Shown: piece by piece, positions 1 to 9,914 of the stretch
Layout: every line of letters starts with the position of its first letter
Position numbering within the stretch: the stretch's first letter is position 1
NCBI GenBank assembly: GCA_013152475.1
Contig: JAADGH010000061.1
Location: 12,440 to 76,439 of the forward strand
Length of the DNA stretch: 64,000 bases
Direction of reading: 5' to 3'
Origin: Planctomycetota bacterium
Lineage (GTDB): Bacteria; Planctomycetota; Brocadiia; JAADGH01
Made by a program: the position numbers and the translations under genes
The notes under the pieces: generated by a model
What the model saw: only the letters and a program-made list of their open reading frames with translations
Databases searched by the model: none
What the model was told of the DNA's origin: nothing

Positions 1-1
1 C

Positions 2-808
2 GTCGTCTTCACCGCCGAGGACCTGACGCGCTTCGGCAACACCTACGTCGATCTCATGTGGAACCAATCGAAGGACGATCCCATCATCCACGGCCGCGTG
101 GACGGCACAAAGACCCGCCGCGACGGGCGGTCCATGTGGGAGTATGCCAAGCTGGCCCAGTGGAACCCGAAGGTGTGGGACGTTGTCATGGCCATACAGA
201 ACACCCACCCCGGCGCCGCGAACGCACCATCTATCCTCTACACGGCTGCGGGCATAGCGGGTATGGATGGGCAGGAAATAGAACGGTTCTGCACACTCAG
301 AGCGAAGATGGAGAAAGCCATGGCCAAGGGCGCGGTCATCAACGGCGACTTCGAGCTGGGCGGGCCGGCCGGCGGTCCTCCGTTCGGCTGGCACTACGGC
401 GTGTGGAGCGGGAGCAAGGGCGGCGTCCGTCTGGTCCAGCCCGGGCGAAAGAGCAAGTATGCCCTGCTCGTCGAGGGCATCCCCGGGGAGAGGGGGAGCG
501 TCAACGTGGTGGCCTACCCCCACGCCCGGGCGAAGGTGACTGGACCAACGAGGTTCAAGATGACGGTGTACTACCGTACCGAAGGTACGCCGAAGCCCTA
601 CTTCTCTTTTCTCGGCTACGACGGCGAGTCGCAGAAGGCCCGGCAGTACGATAACTCGCCCACACTCGACCCGTCGGCCAAGTGGCGCAAGGCCGAGTGG
701 GAGCACACCAGCCAGGAAGGAGTGAAGGAAATCACTTTCTTCCTTCGCAACAGCGGGGCGGGAAAGGTCTTCTACGACGACTTCCACATGGAGCGGGCGG
801 GGGAATGA
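2..808 (+). CDS. C-terminal part of a secreted protein with carbohydrate-binding-like tail (5' truncated)
   Basis: The reading frame is open from base 2 and ends at TGA 806-808, so the gene begins before the window; 268 codons are visible. The first ~100 residues are helical and polar and match no family I can name. The last ~150 residues open with NGDFELG and end with KVFYDDFHME, the typical first and last strands of a CBM4/9-like jelly roll that binds glycans. Tails of this type occur on secreted polysaccharide lyases and hydrolases, which fits the rest of the window. It converges with the HlyD-type gene 49 bases away. The catalytic activity cannot be judged from this piece. Confidence 0.6.
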   Translation, partial: VVFTAEDLTRFGNTYVDLMWNQSKDDPIIHGRVDGTKTRRDGRSMWEYAKLAQWNPKVWDVVMAIQNTHPGAANAPSILYTAAGIAGMDGQEIERFCTLRAKMEKAMAKGAVINGDFELGGPAGGPPFGWHYGVWSGSKGGVRLVQPGRKSKYALLVEGIPGERGSVNVVAYPHARAKVTGPTRFKMTVYYRTEGTPKPYFSFLGYDGESQKARQYDNSPTLDPSAKWRKAEWEHTSQEGVKEITFFLRNSGAGKVFYDDFHMERAGE

Positions 809-857
809 GCAACCGGGACTCCGAATCCCCAATCCAAAGGAGAATTAAGATTGGGAC

Positions 858-2207
858 CTATCCCTCGCACTTGACCGCCGTCCCGCTGGTCAGCGACGCA
901 TCGGGCGAGACGACGACCAGGTCGCCTTCGGATAGGCCGCTCGTGATCTCCACCTCCTGATCGTTGCAGAGACCGACCTCCACATCGATCAACTCGATCC
1001 TGCCGTCGCGCACCGCAAAGATTTGCCACTGTCCCTGACTCCCCCGGAACAGTGCGGTTCGTGGCACGATAATCGCGCCGTCCTTCGTTGCGGTGTAGAT
1101 CCGGACGCGCACACGGTATTCCACCCCGAGAGCCTTTTTCTCTGTCTTCAACTGCGCCAGGTCGTCCTTATGGATGCCGATCACCACCGCCACGCGCTGC
1201 TGCTCCACGCCAAGGGAGGAGACCTTGGTGAACCCTTGGGGGTTGATTCGGCTGACCGTCCCGCGAATGGGTTTCTTGCCGATAGCTGGCCCGTAGATGT
1301 CCACCGGATCGCCGCGCTTCACGTCCACCACTTCCTCGGACAGAATGTCTGCCGTGACCTCCAGATCGCCGAGGGCGCCGAGGTCGAGCAACGGGTCACC
1401 GGCGGACAGCACCCGCTCGTTGGAGACATGCCGCTTCAGCACGACCCCGTCCACGGGACTCAGGATCACAGCGCGGGCCAGATCGCGCTTCGCTCGGGCC
1501 AAGGCCGCTTCCGCGCCGGACCGTTTCTTGTCCAGGACATCCCGCGTCAGAGTCTTGCGTTCCAGCCATTGCTTGATGTAGATGGGGAGCAGATTGCTGA
1601 TCTTTTCGATCACCTCCATCGCGCGCAGCTTGAAGTTGTCTGCCTCGTAATCGACCTGCGCCTGCGCGAACTCCGTCTTCGCCTTCTTTGTGTCAAGGGC
1701 AGAGGCCGCATGGCCACCGCGGAGCTGCTCGGTCGAATCGGCCCACGACTTGGCGTAGTCCATCTTCGCCTTGCTTCCTTTCACCTTCGCCCGGGCTGCG
1801 CCCACCATGGCGGCAATGGACTTGATGATCCCATCCGATTCCTTCAACCCGGTCTGCTCGATGGCGACGTACTTCTTCACTTCGATCTCAGAGAGGATCG
1901 CATCGAGCCTGGACTGCGCCTCGGCCACGGCGGTCTTCAGGTCCGCCTCGTCCAGCCGAGCCACAGACCTTCCCTTTTGGACGGCGTCGCCCTCCTTCAG
2001 CGTGATGGGGAGGATGCGCCCGTCCACGGGCATCGTCAGGTGGTAGACATGGGGCAAGGTGGTCCGCGCGCGCTCCTCCACGTAGGCCCTGATCCGTCCA
2101 TTTTTGGCCTTGACCGCGCGCACGGGCACGCCTTTGTTCCTCTCTGCCTCCATGATCACGCCGACAATGACGACGATCACAACCATTCCGATGATCCACT
2201 TTTTCAT
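858..2207 (-). CDS. HlyD/MacA-type periplasmic adaptor of an ABC exporter
   Basis: A 449-residue membrane-fusion protein. The N-terminus is one membrane segment (IIGMVVIVVIVGVIM), followed by a biotinyl-lipoyl half (VDGRILPITLKEGDAV), a long helical hairpin at roughly residues 100-235, the second lipoyl half (ILSPVDGVVLKRHV) and beta-barrel domains. Such proteins link an inner-membrane FtsX/MacB permease to an outer-membrane channel. I chose ATG 2207 over GTG 2210 because AGGAGG lies six bases before it. It is the last gene of an operon behind the permease (51-base gap) and ATPase. The cargo is unknown; lipids, glycolipids or small peptides are usual for this class. No TolC-type gene is present in the window. 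Confidence 0.85.
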   Translation of the reverse strand: MKKWIIGMVVIVVIVGVIMEAERNKGVPVRAVKAKNGRIRAYVEERARTTLPHVYHLTMPVDGRILPITLKEGDAVQKGRSVARLDEADLKTAVAEAQSRLDAILSEIEVKKYVAIEQTGLKESDGIIKSIAAMVGAARAKVKGSKAKMDYAKSWADSTEQLRGGHAASALDTKKAKTEFAQAQVDYEADNFKLRAMEVIEKISNLLPIYIKQWLERKTLTRDVLDKKRSGAEAALARAKRDLARAVILSPVDGVVLKRHVSNERVLSAGDPLLDLGALGDLEVTADILSEEVVDVKRGDPVDIYGPAIGKKPIRGTVSRINPQGFTKVSSLGVEQQRVAVVIGIHKDDLAQLKTEKKALGVEYRVRVRIYTATKDGAIIVPRTALFRGSQGQWQIFAVRDGRIELIDVEVGLCNDQEVEITSGLSEGDLVVVSPDASLTSGTAVKCEG

Positions 2208-2258
2208 CACCGACCTCCTGTTCCGTTCAAGATTGACTATCAGGAATCCAAAGCGAGT

Positions 2259-4637
2259 TCACTCCTTCATGGCCAGCGCCTCGGGCCAGTTCAGGCGGTT
2301 GATACACCGTTGCACGATGAGGTGTGCAGCGATCACGAAGGCGACTGCAAGGACGACCGTCCACAGCCAGCTTATCGGATTGATCACGCAGGGCATCGAG
2401 AACATGTCGTTCGCGTATTGCCTGCTCATGATGTAGAGAATGCCATAGCCCAAAGGCAGGCCCAGGAGCGCCCCGGCAATGTTGACCAGCATATTCTCCC
2501 GCAGAAAAATCTCCCCGACCTGCATCGGTTGGTATCCAAGAACGCGGAACGTTGCGATCTCGCGCCGCCGCTCGGCCAGGGCAATCAATGAGCTGTTCAA
2601 AATCGAGCCGAAAAAGATGACGGCGGCAAAGAGGATCATCACAACAGATATTCCTTTCATCTTTGCAACGAAGTCCGACATCATGCTCTCGCGCTGCTCA
2701 GGAATAATCGCCACCGATTCCAGGCTGGGATATCGCTTGATCTCCCGCAGGAAGGCGCGCTTTTCCCCTCGCGTCTGCCGGGTCTTTAACTGGAGTTTCG
2801 AGATGGCGGATACCTCGCCGACCAGTCGATTCAGATAGCCATAGTCGGCATAGACGCTCAGACCAAATGTGCTGTTGATGATCTTCGCGACGGGCACATC
2901 GTGCGCCCTGCGCAGGCCCTTGATCGGCACGAAGCGGACGAGGTCGCCTTCCTTCACACGAAGCTGGTCGGCCATGCGCTGCACCATGAGCAGGCCGACG
3001 GGGGGAACGCGCACCGGTCGGCCGGCGGCGTCGCGAGGGATCGTCAGCCGGGCGTTGGGAACGATGCCGGTGAGGGTCCCCTTCTTGCTGTGGTTGCCCC
3101 TGTAGAACGTACAGGCCACGTTCAGGACCGGTTCGGCATGGACCACGCCGGGCAGCCGTTTCGCTTCGGCGAGGGCGCCGGCATCCGCCTCGTCTTTCAG
3201 CGTCAGGTCGTAATCGCTCAGCAGCACCTTATCGAACTGGAAGACCACCATGTCGTTCAGCGAATCGGTGTTGCCGAAGGCCACAAGGACCAGAGCCGCC
3301 CCCATGGCCGCGGCAAAGAGGCCGATCAGGGAGCGGACCTTGTTGCGGAACAGGCTCCGCAGGACCGTCTGCCAGCGGAAGTCCAGCCGCGTCCACAGGC
3401 CGCGCCATCGCTCCAGCAGGATCTTGCCGCCGGTTGCAGGGGGCCGCGGATGCATGGCCTCGGCCGGGTTGAGCCTGGCCACCTCCCTCACGCCGCGGAG
3501 TGTGCCCACGACGGAGAACACGACCGAAATGAGGATGGCCAATCCCATGATGCCCGGATAAATCTCGTTCGCGAGCCGCGGGAACTCGAAGAACTGTCGG
3601 TAGAGAATAACCATCCGGCCGGAGATCCAGTGGCCCAGCCCGCAGCCGCACATCCCTCCAAGCACACCGACGACCAGCCCGAACTGGACAAAGTGCGCGA
3701 AGATCCGGGCGTTCGAGTAGCCCAGCGCCTTGAGGGTGCCCACAATGGTGCGTTGCTGCTCGGCCATGCGCGTCATGAGCACATTGAGAACCAAAGCGGC
3801 CACGCCGAGGAAGATCACGGGCAGCATGACGGCCATCACGCGAAGCCCGCCCAGCTCGCTGGAGAGGGCCAGGTTCGACATCTGCTGGCTTCGGGGCGTC
3901 GAGGTGAAAACGCCGTAGGAATCAAGGCGTTGACTCATCACCTTGAGCACGGGCATGGGGTGGTCCCTAACCGACGGTTGAAGAAGGCCGACAACGCTGT
4001 TGCACGCGCCGTGGAAATCGAACACCTCTTCAGCATACTCGCGTTTGATGTAGAACACCCCATAGTCCGCCGGCGCGGGGGCGATGCTCCCCGGCGGGGT
4101 CATGTACATATACTCGGACGTGATGGCCGTGCCGACGACGAACAGCCGCTTGCGCTGCCCGTTTATGATGAGATGCATGAAGGTGCCGGGGCGGAGCCGG
4201 CGCATCCGCGCGAACTTCTCCGTCACGATCACTTCGTTCCGGCGCTCGGCCGTGAAGTAGCTGCCGCGTTCCAGGACGATCCCGTTGAGGACCGGGGCGG
4301 GGTCGGCGGGGAGGGAGATGACCTGCCCGCTGATGGGCTTATCCACGTCATCGAGGTCCACGATGACGGGGAACGAGATGCGGGGTCGGATCTCGGACAC
4401 GCCCTCCACTTCGATCAGTCGCTCCACGTCGGCGAGGGGGGCCTTTTTCAGGTCGATCCAGAAGTCGGCCATGCGGCATCGGCTGTAGTAATCGGCCCGG
4501 GCGGCCTGGAGATTATTGTACGTCGAGAGCATGCCGACGAAGCAGCCTGTGCCGACGGCGGTGATCGCCACAATGGCGGCAAGCATCCCCTTCGACTGGA
4601 CGAGCTCGCGCCGAAGCTTGCGGTTCAGGACCGTCAC
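2259..4637 (-). CDS. FtsX/MacB-type ABC transporter permease with duplicated FtsX module
   Basis: A 792-residue inner-membrane permease. A first membrane segment near residue 20 precedes a large periplasmic domain (~40-260). Three segments follow near 265-390 (starting VMAVMLPVIFLGVAALVLN), then a second segment-plus-periplasmic-domain unit (from ~430) and three final segments (from ~670). This 4+4 arrangement is the duplicated FtsX form found in LolE/YbbP-like and DevC-like exporters (type VII ABC systems). The start is GTG, and its GTGA overlaps the stop of the ATPase gene by four bases, indicating translational coupling. It probably uses ATP hydrolysis to extrude a substrate from the outer leaflet or periplasm through the HlyD-type partner. 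Confidence 0.88.
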   Translation of the reverse strand: MTVLNRKLRRELVQSKGMLAAIVAITAVGTGCFVGMLSTYNNLQAARADYYSRCRMADFWIDLKKAPLADVERLIEVEGVSEIRPRISFPVIVDLDDVDKPISGQVISLPADPAPVLNGIVLERGSYFTAERRNEVIVTEKFARMRRLRPGTFMHLIINGQRKRLFVVGTAITSEYMYMTPPGSIAPAPADYGVFYIKREYAEEVFDFHGACNSVVGLLQPSVRDHPMPVLKVMSQRLDSYGVFTSTPRSQQMSNLALSSELGGLRVMAVMLPVIFLGVAALVLNVLMTRMAEQQRTIVGTLKALGYSNARIFAHFVQFGLVVGVLGGMCGCGLGHWISGRMVILYRQFFEFPRLANEIYPGIMGLAILISVVFSVVGTLRGVREVARLNPAEAMHPRPPATGGKILLERWRGLWTRLDFRWQTVLRSLFRNKVRSLIGLFAAAMGAALVLVAFGNTDSLNDMVVFQFDKVLLSDYDLTLKDEADAGALAEAKRLPGVVHAEPVLNVACTFYRGNHSKKGTLTGIVPNARLTIPRDAAGRPVRVPPVGLLMVQRMADQLRVKEGDLVRFVPIKGLRRAHDVPVAKIINSTFGLSVYADYGYLNRLVGEVSAISKLQLKTRQTRGEKRAFLREIKRYPSLESVAIIPEQRESMMSDFVAKMKGISVVMILFAAVIFFGSILNSSLIALAERRREIATFRVLGYQPMQVGEIFLRENMLVNIAGALLGLPLGYGILYIMSRQYANDMFSMPCVINPISWLWTVVLAVAFVIAAHLIVQRCINRLNWPEALAMKE

Positions 4638-5359
4638 CAGGAAATCTCCTCTGCCGTCTTTCGGCTCTCGTTGAATCGCGATACGGTGACCTTTCCGTCT
4701 GTGATCTGAATCACGCGGTGGGCCAGTTGGGAGATGGGAATGGCATGTGTCACGATAACGATGGTCGCTCCCAGTTCCTCGTTCAGGCGGGTCAGGAGAG
4801 CAAGGACGAGTTTGCTGGTGTTGAAATCGAGCGCCCCCGTCGGCTCGTCACAGAGCATCAGTCGGGGACGTTTGGCAAGCGCCCTGGCGATGGCGACGCG
4901 TTGCTGCTGGCCGCCGGAAAGCTGCGCGGGGAAGTGATCCATGCGGTCGGCAAGGTCCACCAGCTTGAGGGCCTCGGCGGGGTCCATGGCCTGGTCGGCG
5001 ATCTCGGTGGAGACCTGAATGTTCTCCAGGGCGGTCAGCGTCGGCACGAGGTTGTAGAACTGGAACACGAACCCGACGCTGCGGCGGCGGTACTCCGTTA
5101 GGGCGCCATCGCTGAGGCCGGCGATATTATCGTCGTCGAGCCATATCTCGCCCCGGCTCGGCCGGTCGATCCCGCCGATCATATTGAGCAGTGTGCTCTT
5201 GCCCGAGCCGGATACGCCGCAGACCACGGTGAGCTCGGCCTTGCGGACCTCCAGATCGATCCCCCGCAGAACCGGCACATCGACCTCTCCCATACGATAG
5301 GTCTTGTGCACATCGACGAGTTTGATTTCACAGTTCGTTTCCTGACCGTCTTCGATCAT
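4634..5359 (-). CDS. ABC transporter ATP-binding protein (LolD/MacB class)
   Basis: A 241-residue ATPase. Visible motifs are Walker A GVSGSGKST (~48-56), Q-loop Gln (~100), signature LSGGQQQR (~147-154) and Walker B LMLCDEPTGALD (~167-178); the last is typical of the MacB/LolD/FtsE group. An upstream in-frame ATG exists, but ATG 5359 is preceded by GAGGAG at good spacing and gives the standard N-terminus (EIKLVDVHKTYRMG). It is the first gene of the exporter operon; a promoter candidate lies at 5413-5441. It powers the FtsX-type permease encoded directly downstream. Confidence 0.93.
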   Translation of the reverse strand: MIEDGQETNCEIKLVDVHKTYRMGEVDVPVLRGIDLEVRKAELTVVCGVSGSGKSTLLNMIGGIDRPSRGEIWLDDDNIAGLSDGALTEYRRRSVGFVFQFYNLVPTLTALENIQVSTEIADQAMDPAEALKLVDLADRMDHFPAQLSGGQQQRVAIARALAKRPRLMLCDEPTGALDFNTSKLVLALLTRLNEELGATIVIVTHAIPISQLAHRVIQITDGKVTVSRFNESRKTAEEISW

Positions 5360-5412
5360 GCCTTGTCTCCTCGCCACGCAGAGTTGGCAAACACACATAG
5401 CACAAAAAACCC

Positions 5413-5441
5413 ACTCTACAAGATTGTTTTCCACCCGTCAA
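5413..5441 (-). promoter_or_regulatory. Sigma70-type promoter for the ABC exporter operon
   Basis: On the minus strand TTGACG (5441-5436) and TAGAGT (5418-5413) are separated by 17 bases, about 55 bases upstream of the ATPase start. The -35 box is strong and the -10 moderate. Read from sequence only. Confidence 0.55.
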
Positions 5442-5491
5442 GTCCGTGACGAGCGGAGTTGGGCTACCGACGTGAGCATCACAAGACGGAG

Positions 5492-6040
5492 TTATCCTGC
5501 CCTGGGCAGGGCGGCGCGGAGCTCGTCGGTCAGCCACAACGCCTCGCGCTCCTCGGCGATGGCGGAGGCGATGGTGGCCCAGGAAGGGACGCCGGCCTGG
5601 CGGAAGTGGACCAGAACACTGTAGTTGCTCTTCCTGCTGGCAGACCCCGTCACACCGTAGTCGATCTTCGTGATGTCTCCGACGGGGATCACCTTCTTCT
5701 GCCAGCGCAAAAAGAGCCAGAAGTCGCTGATCGTCAGCGTATCGCTCTCGATCTCCACACGGATACGCCGAAGCCACGCGTTGGCCGCCGCAACAAGCAG
5801 AACGAAATCCGCCACCGCAAGGGGAATCATCGCAACATAGGAGAAGACACGCAGAAAGAGGGGGGCTCTGCTCGTGAGTGCAAGCCAGACCCACAGGACG
5901 GTGAAGCCGAGGAAGAGGGCCGCATAGGCACACGCCATCACCGCAACGCGCGGTGTGCGGATCGCCTCGGGCGGCACACGGACCTCCAGATGCGATGCGT
6001 CGCGACGCTCAACCCGGATCTTGGACTGGGCCGGTTCCAT
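5492..6040 (-). CDS. Small membrane protein with two N-terminal segments and a PH-like soluble tail
   Basis: A 182-residue protein. Two hydrophobic segments (about residues 32-55, starting VAVMACAYAALFLGFTVLW, and ~65-90) are followed by a ~90-residue soluble part with beta pattern (IRVEIESDTLTISDF, KKVIPVGDITKIDYGV). The two-segment plus PH-like layout resembles the bacterial PH-domain membrane proteins (DUF304/YdbS-like), a structural guess only. GGGGAA lies nine bases before ATG 6040. No function is known. It stands between the exporter operon and an oxidoreductase on the same strand, but the exporter operon has its own promoter. Confidence 0.65.
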   Translation of the reverse strand: MEPAQSKIRVERRDASHLEVRVPPEAIRTPRVAVMACAYAALFLGFTVLWVWLALTSRAPLFLRVFSYVAMIPLAVADFVLLVAAANAWLRRIRVEIESDTLTISDFWLFLRWQKKVIPVGDITKIDYGVTGSASRKSNYSVLVHFRQAGVPSWATIASAIAEEREALWLTDELRAALPRAG

Positions 6041-6112
6041 CGAGAGTCATTCCCCGCCACACACCCCCTGACCCGTTCCACCTGTCCCGTGGAAGACCCA
6101 GGGGCCGCCGGA

Positions 6113-7123
6113 CTATCCGAGAATCTCGGACATCTCCACCCACCGTCCTTCTTCAGCGCTTTTCACTGTTGCGAAAGTCATAGCGAGCGACTTCAGGTTG
6201 TCTCGGCCGCTGCACTCCGGCTCGCGGCCCTCTGCAACCGCTGATAGGAACTCGTCCAGGATCGCCGCCTGCCCGTTGGCGGGGACATCGTCCGGAGGGA
6301 TCTGATCCCGCTTCTTCCGATCGCCGGGATACTCGCGAGTAATGAAGATATTGTCCTCCTCCCACGTGACGCTGCCCTCCGGGCCGTCGATCCGCCAGTC
6401 GCCGTTCCACGAGGAACTCTTGCCCACGCAGCACGCGAGCGCGTGATGCGTGACCATCAGCCCGCCCTCGAACTCGAAGATCGTCGTGTGCGCCGCGTCA
6501 CCCTTGTGCCAGCCCCAGGGCTGGTTCCACGTCTTCGCCCAGACGCGGACCGGGTCGCGGCCGAGGACGTAGCGCATGAGATCGAAGTGGTGCACCCCCA
6601 TGTCTTTCACAAACATGAAAGGCCGCTCCGTGTAGTGCGTTCCCGTGCGCGTGGCCCATGCCTTGTAGAAACCGATGGACACCTGCCCCGGATCGCCGAT
6701 GACCTTCTCCTTCAGCAGGCGATGGGTTGTACGAGGAACGGGACCGAAGCGGTAGTTCTGCGTGATCATGTGCGTCCGGCCGGCCTTCTCCGATGCGCCC
6801 ACGATACGCTTGGCGGCGGCAAAGTCATCACTAATGGGCTTCTCGCCAAGGACATCCAGTCCCGCGTCGAATGCCTCCGTCGCAACCGCCTCGTGCGCGG
6901 CCGGCGGCGTGACGTCGATGACAAACTGCGCCTCCACATTCTTCAGTGCCTCCGCCAGCGACGGGAAGAGCCGGTCCTTCGGCAGGTCGATATCCGCCGC
7001 GGCTTTTTCCCGCTGCTCGTCCACCGGCTCAACATAGCCCACGAGATCAACAGCGTCGCTCTGCCCGCAGACACTCACCCAACTCCTTGCCCTTCCACCG
7101 AGACCGACGACGATAGCATTCAT
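6113..7123 (-). CDS. Gfo/Idh/MocA-family NAD(P)-dependent oxidoreductase
   Basis: A 336-residue cytosolic enzyme. The N-terminal Rossmann fold has the dinucleotide motif GLGGRARS (~7-14), and GEKPISDD (~93-100) contains the family EKP motif with the catalytic or substrate-binding Lys. The C-terminal domain has the MGVHHFDLMRY helix typical of sugar and inositol dehydrogenases. Such enzymes oxidise or reduce sugars, cyclitols or uronate derivatives; the substrate is not readable. ATG 7123 has AGAAGG eight bases upstream; a GTG nine codons earlier lacks a ribosome site. A TTGGAA-17-TATACT promoter lies at 7185-7213. A second, divergent member of the family is at 41637-42560. Confidence 0.88.
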   Translation of the reverse strand: MNAIVVGLGGRARSWVSVCGQSDAVDLVGYVEPVDEQREKAAADIDLPKDRLFPSLAEALKNVEAQFVIDVTPPAAHEAVATEAFDAGLDVLGEKPISDDFAAAKRIVGASEKAGRTHMITQNYRFGPVPRTTHRLLKEKVIGDPGQVSIGFYKAWATRTGTHYTERPFMFVKDMGVHHFDLMRYVLGRDPVRVWAKTWNQPWGWHKGDAAHTTIFEFEGGLMVTHHALACCVGKSSSWNGDWRIDGPEGSVTWEEDNIFITREYPGDRKKRDQIPPDDVPANGQAAILDEFLSAVAEGREPECSGRDNLKSLAMTFATVKSAEEGRWVEMSEILG

Positions 7124-7184
7124 TTCAGGGGCCTTCTCTTTCGCTCTCACTCACAAATCGAACTCATCCCGCGTGTGGAGAGGG

Positions 7185-7213
7185 AGTATAGCACATACTT
7201 CGCCCTTTTCCAA
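7185..7213 (-). promoter_or_regulatory. Sigma70-type promoter for the Gfo/Idh/MocA gene
   Basis: Minus strand: TTGGAA (7213-7208), 17-base spacer, TATACT (7190-7185), giving a leader of about 55 bases before ATG 7123. Confidence 0.6.
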
Positions 7214-7323
7214 ACGAAAGCCCCATTGCGGGTCGCTTTGCCGTTCGTCTGCCAGACGGGCTGAGAGTACAGACTCCCCCCCTCAAGCATCAAGCGTATT
7301 GCATTGGGGCTACAGGCAACCCG

Positions 7324-7616
7324 CTATCTCCGAGATGAGCTCGCGGCGATCGGCTTGCGCTTCTGTCGCGACTTGCTGGAGGCATAGTGCTCCGGTGAGG
7401 TCTCGATCACCTGGGCCTCTTTGTAGTACTGGATCACCTTGTTCGCCACGTGCAGCTCGGCCTCGGTCCCATCGGGCAATGCCCGAAGATCCAGCATGTC
7501 GGTCAGGACCCGTGCCAGCGCAGGGATTTGCCTGCAGCGAAGGATGATGTCCTTCTGCTTTTCGGAGCTATCAATTTTTCTATGATGGAACCTTGGGGTA
7601 GCTGCACCTTGATCAT
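7324..7616 (-). pseudogene. Small protein gene with an apparent -1 frameshift at an A5 tract
   Basis: ATG 7616 follows GAGGTGATTCC, a good ribosome site, and reads MIKVQLPQGSIIEK for 14 codons. In the same frame it then meets a stop after ~38 codons. Stepping back one base in the run of five A (plus-strand T5 at 7575-7579) opens a protein-like frame of ~83 codons. It begins IDSSEKQKDIILRC and ends in a basic tail before TAG 7326-7324. The joined product would be ~97 residues, soluble, helical and basic at the end. I recognise no family. It could be a decayed gene, an assembly indel or programmed -1 frameshifting. A strong promoter lies ~265 bases upstream. Confidence 0.45.
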
Positions 7617-8077
7617 GGAATCACCTCGGAAACAGTTGATGTGGAATCAGCACAGTAGGTTGATGATGGATTGGTTGCGGCGTAAGGGACGAATCAATTG
7701 GCCACAGGCCGGGGCCCATGTCATGGGGTGGAATACGCAAGCAAGAACGCCCCGACACCAAAGTGACAACGGCCGCCCAAGCGAACGGCCGATAGCGCCC
7801 GGTGTCAACCGAAACCCCTTATTATCCGTCTTCTATATCTTCCTCACCACGAAGGGTCGGATGTTAACTGTCATAGGCATAGTATAACGCGTGTTTGCGA
7901 AAAGTCAAGTAAACCGCACCACCTATCGGCGCCCTTGGGTGGCCCTAACGTATTATCAGCACAGATATTATGACCAATCCCTGCGGGGTTATTTTTCGCA
8001 AAAAAAACACAAACGCGCCTTCTTGCAGAGAACCCTTCCGCGTACTCAAAGTCACCCCCAGAAACCATACGACGCCC
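7617..8077. other. Gene-free stretch with promoter and possibly structured leader
   Basis: I find no convincing gene in these 461 bases. On the minus strand a clear promoter (7881-7908) would start transcription near 7873, leaving a ~255-base leader before the small frameshifted gene. The leader contains nested inverted repeats: GACACC (7754-7759) pairs with GGTGTC (7801-7806), and inside it GGCCG (7771-7775) pairs with CGGCC (7786-7790). A run of eight A on the plus strand (T-run downstream of glnS on the minus strand) near 8000 may help end glnS transcription, but I see no strong stem beside it. Confidence 0.5.
7881..7908 (-). promoter_or_regulatory. Strong sigma70-type promoter with long leader
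   Basis: Minus strand: TTGACT (7908-7903), 16-base spacer, TATACT (7886-7881). Both boxes are near consensus. It points at the frameshifted small gene at 7616. Confidence 0.6.
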
Positions 8078-9802
<1,725 letters not shown>

Positions 9803-9914
9803 CGGTTTCCTCGCGTCATCGTCTTGAGAGTTCGTGTTCAGTAGTTACGTCATTCGCAACATAATACATTGTATGAAGTTACGACCGGTTAGTAAACCAA
9901 ATAATCGGCGGAAG

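Noticed and set aside
1023-2591. Long open frame on the plus strand opposite the HlyD-type gene and permease end
   Set aside because: It is rich in His, Arg, Pro and Asp without domain features and mirrors well-supported genes on the other strand; a GC-rich antisense artefact.
2901-4709. Long plus-strand frame opposite the ABC permease
   Set aside because: Low-complexity composition, no motifs, fully antisense to a clear FtsX-type permease.
7450-7887. 145-codon plus-strand frame over the small frameshifted gene
   Set aside because: No ribosome site and no recognisable features; the minus strand has a ribosome site, promoter and protein-like codons.
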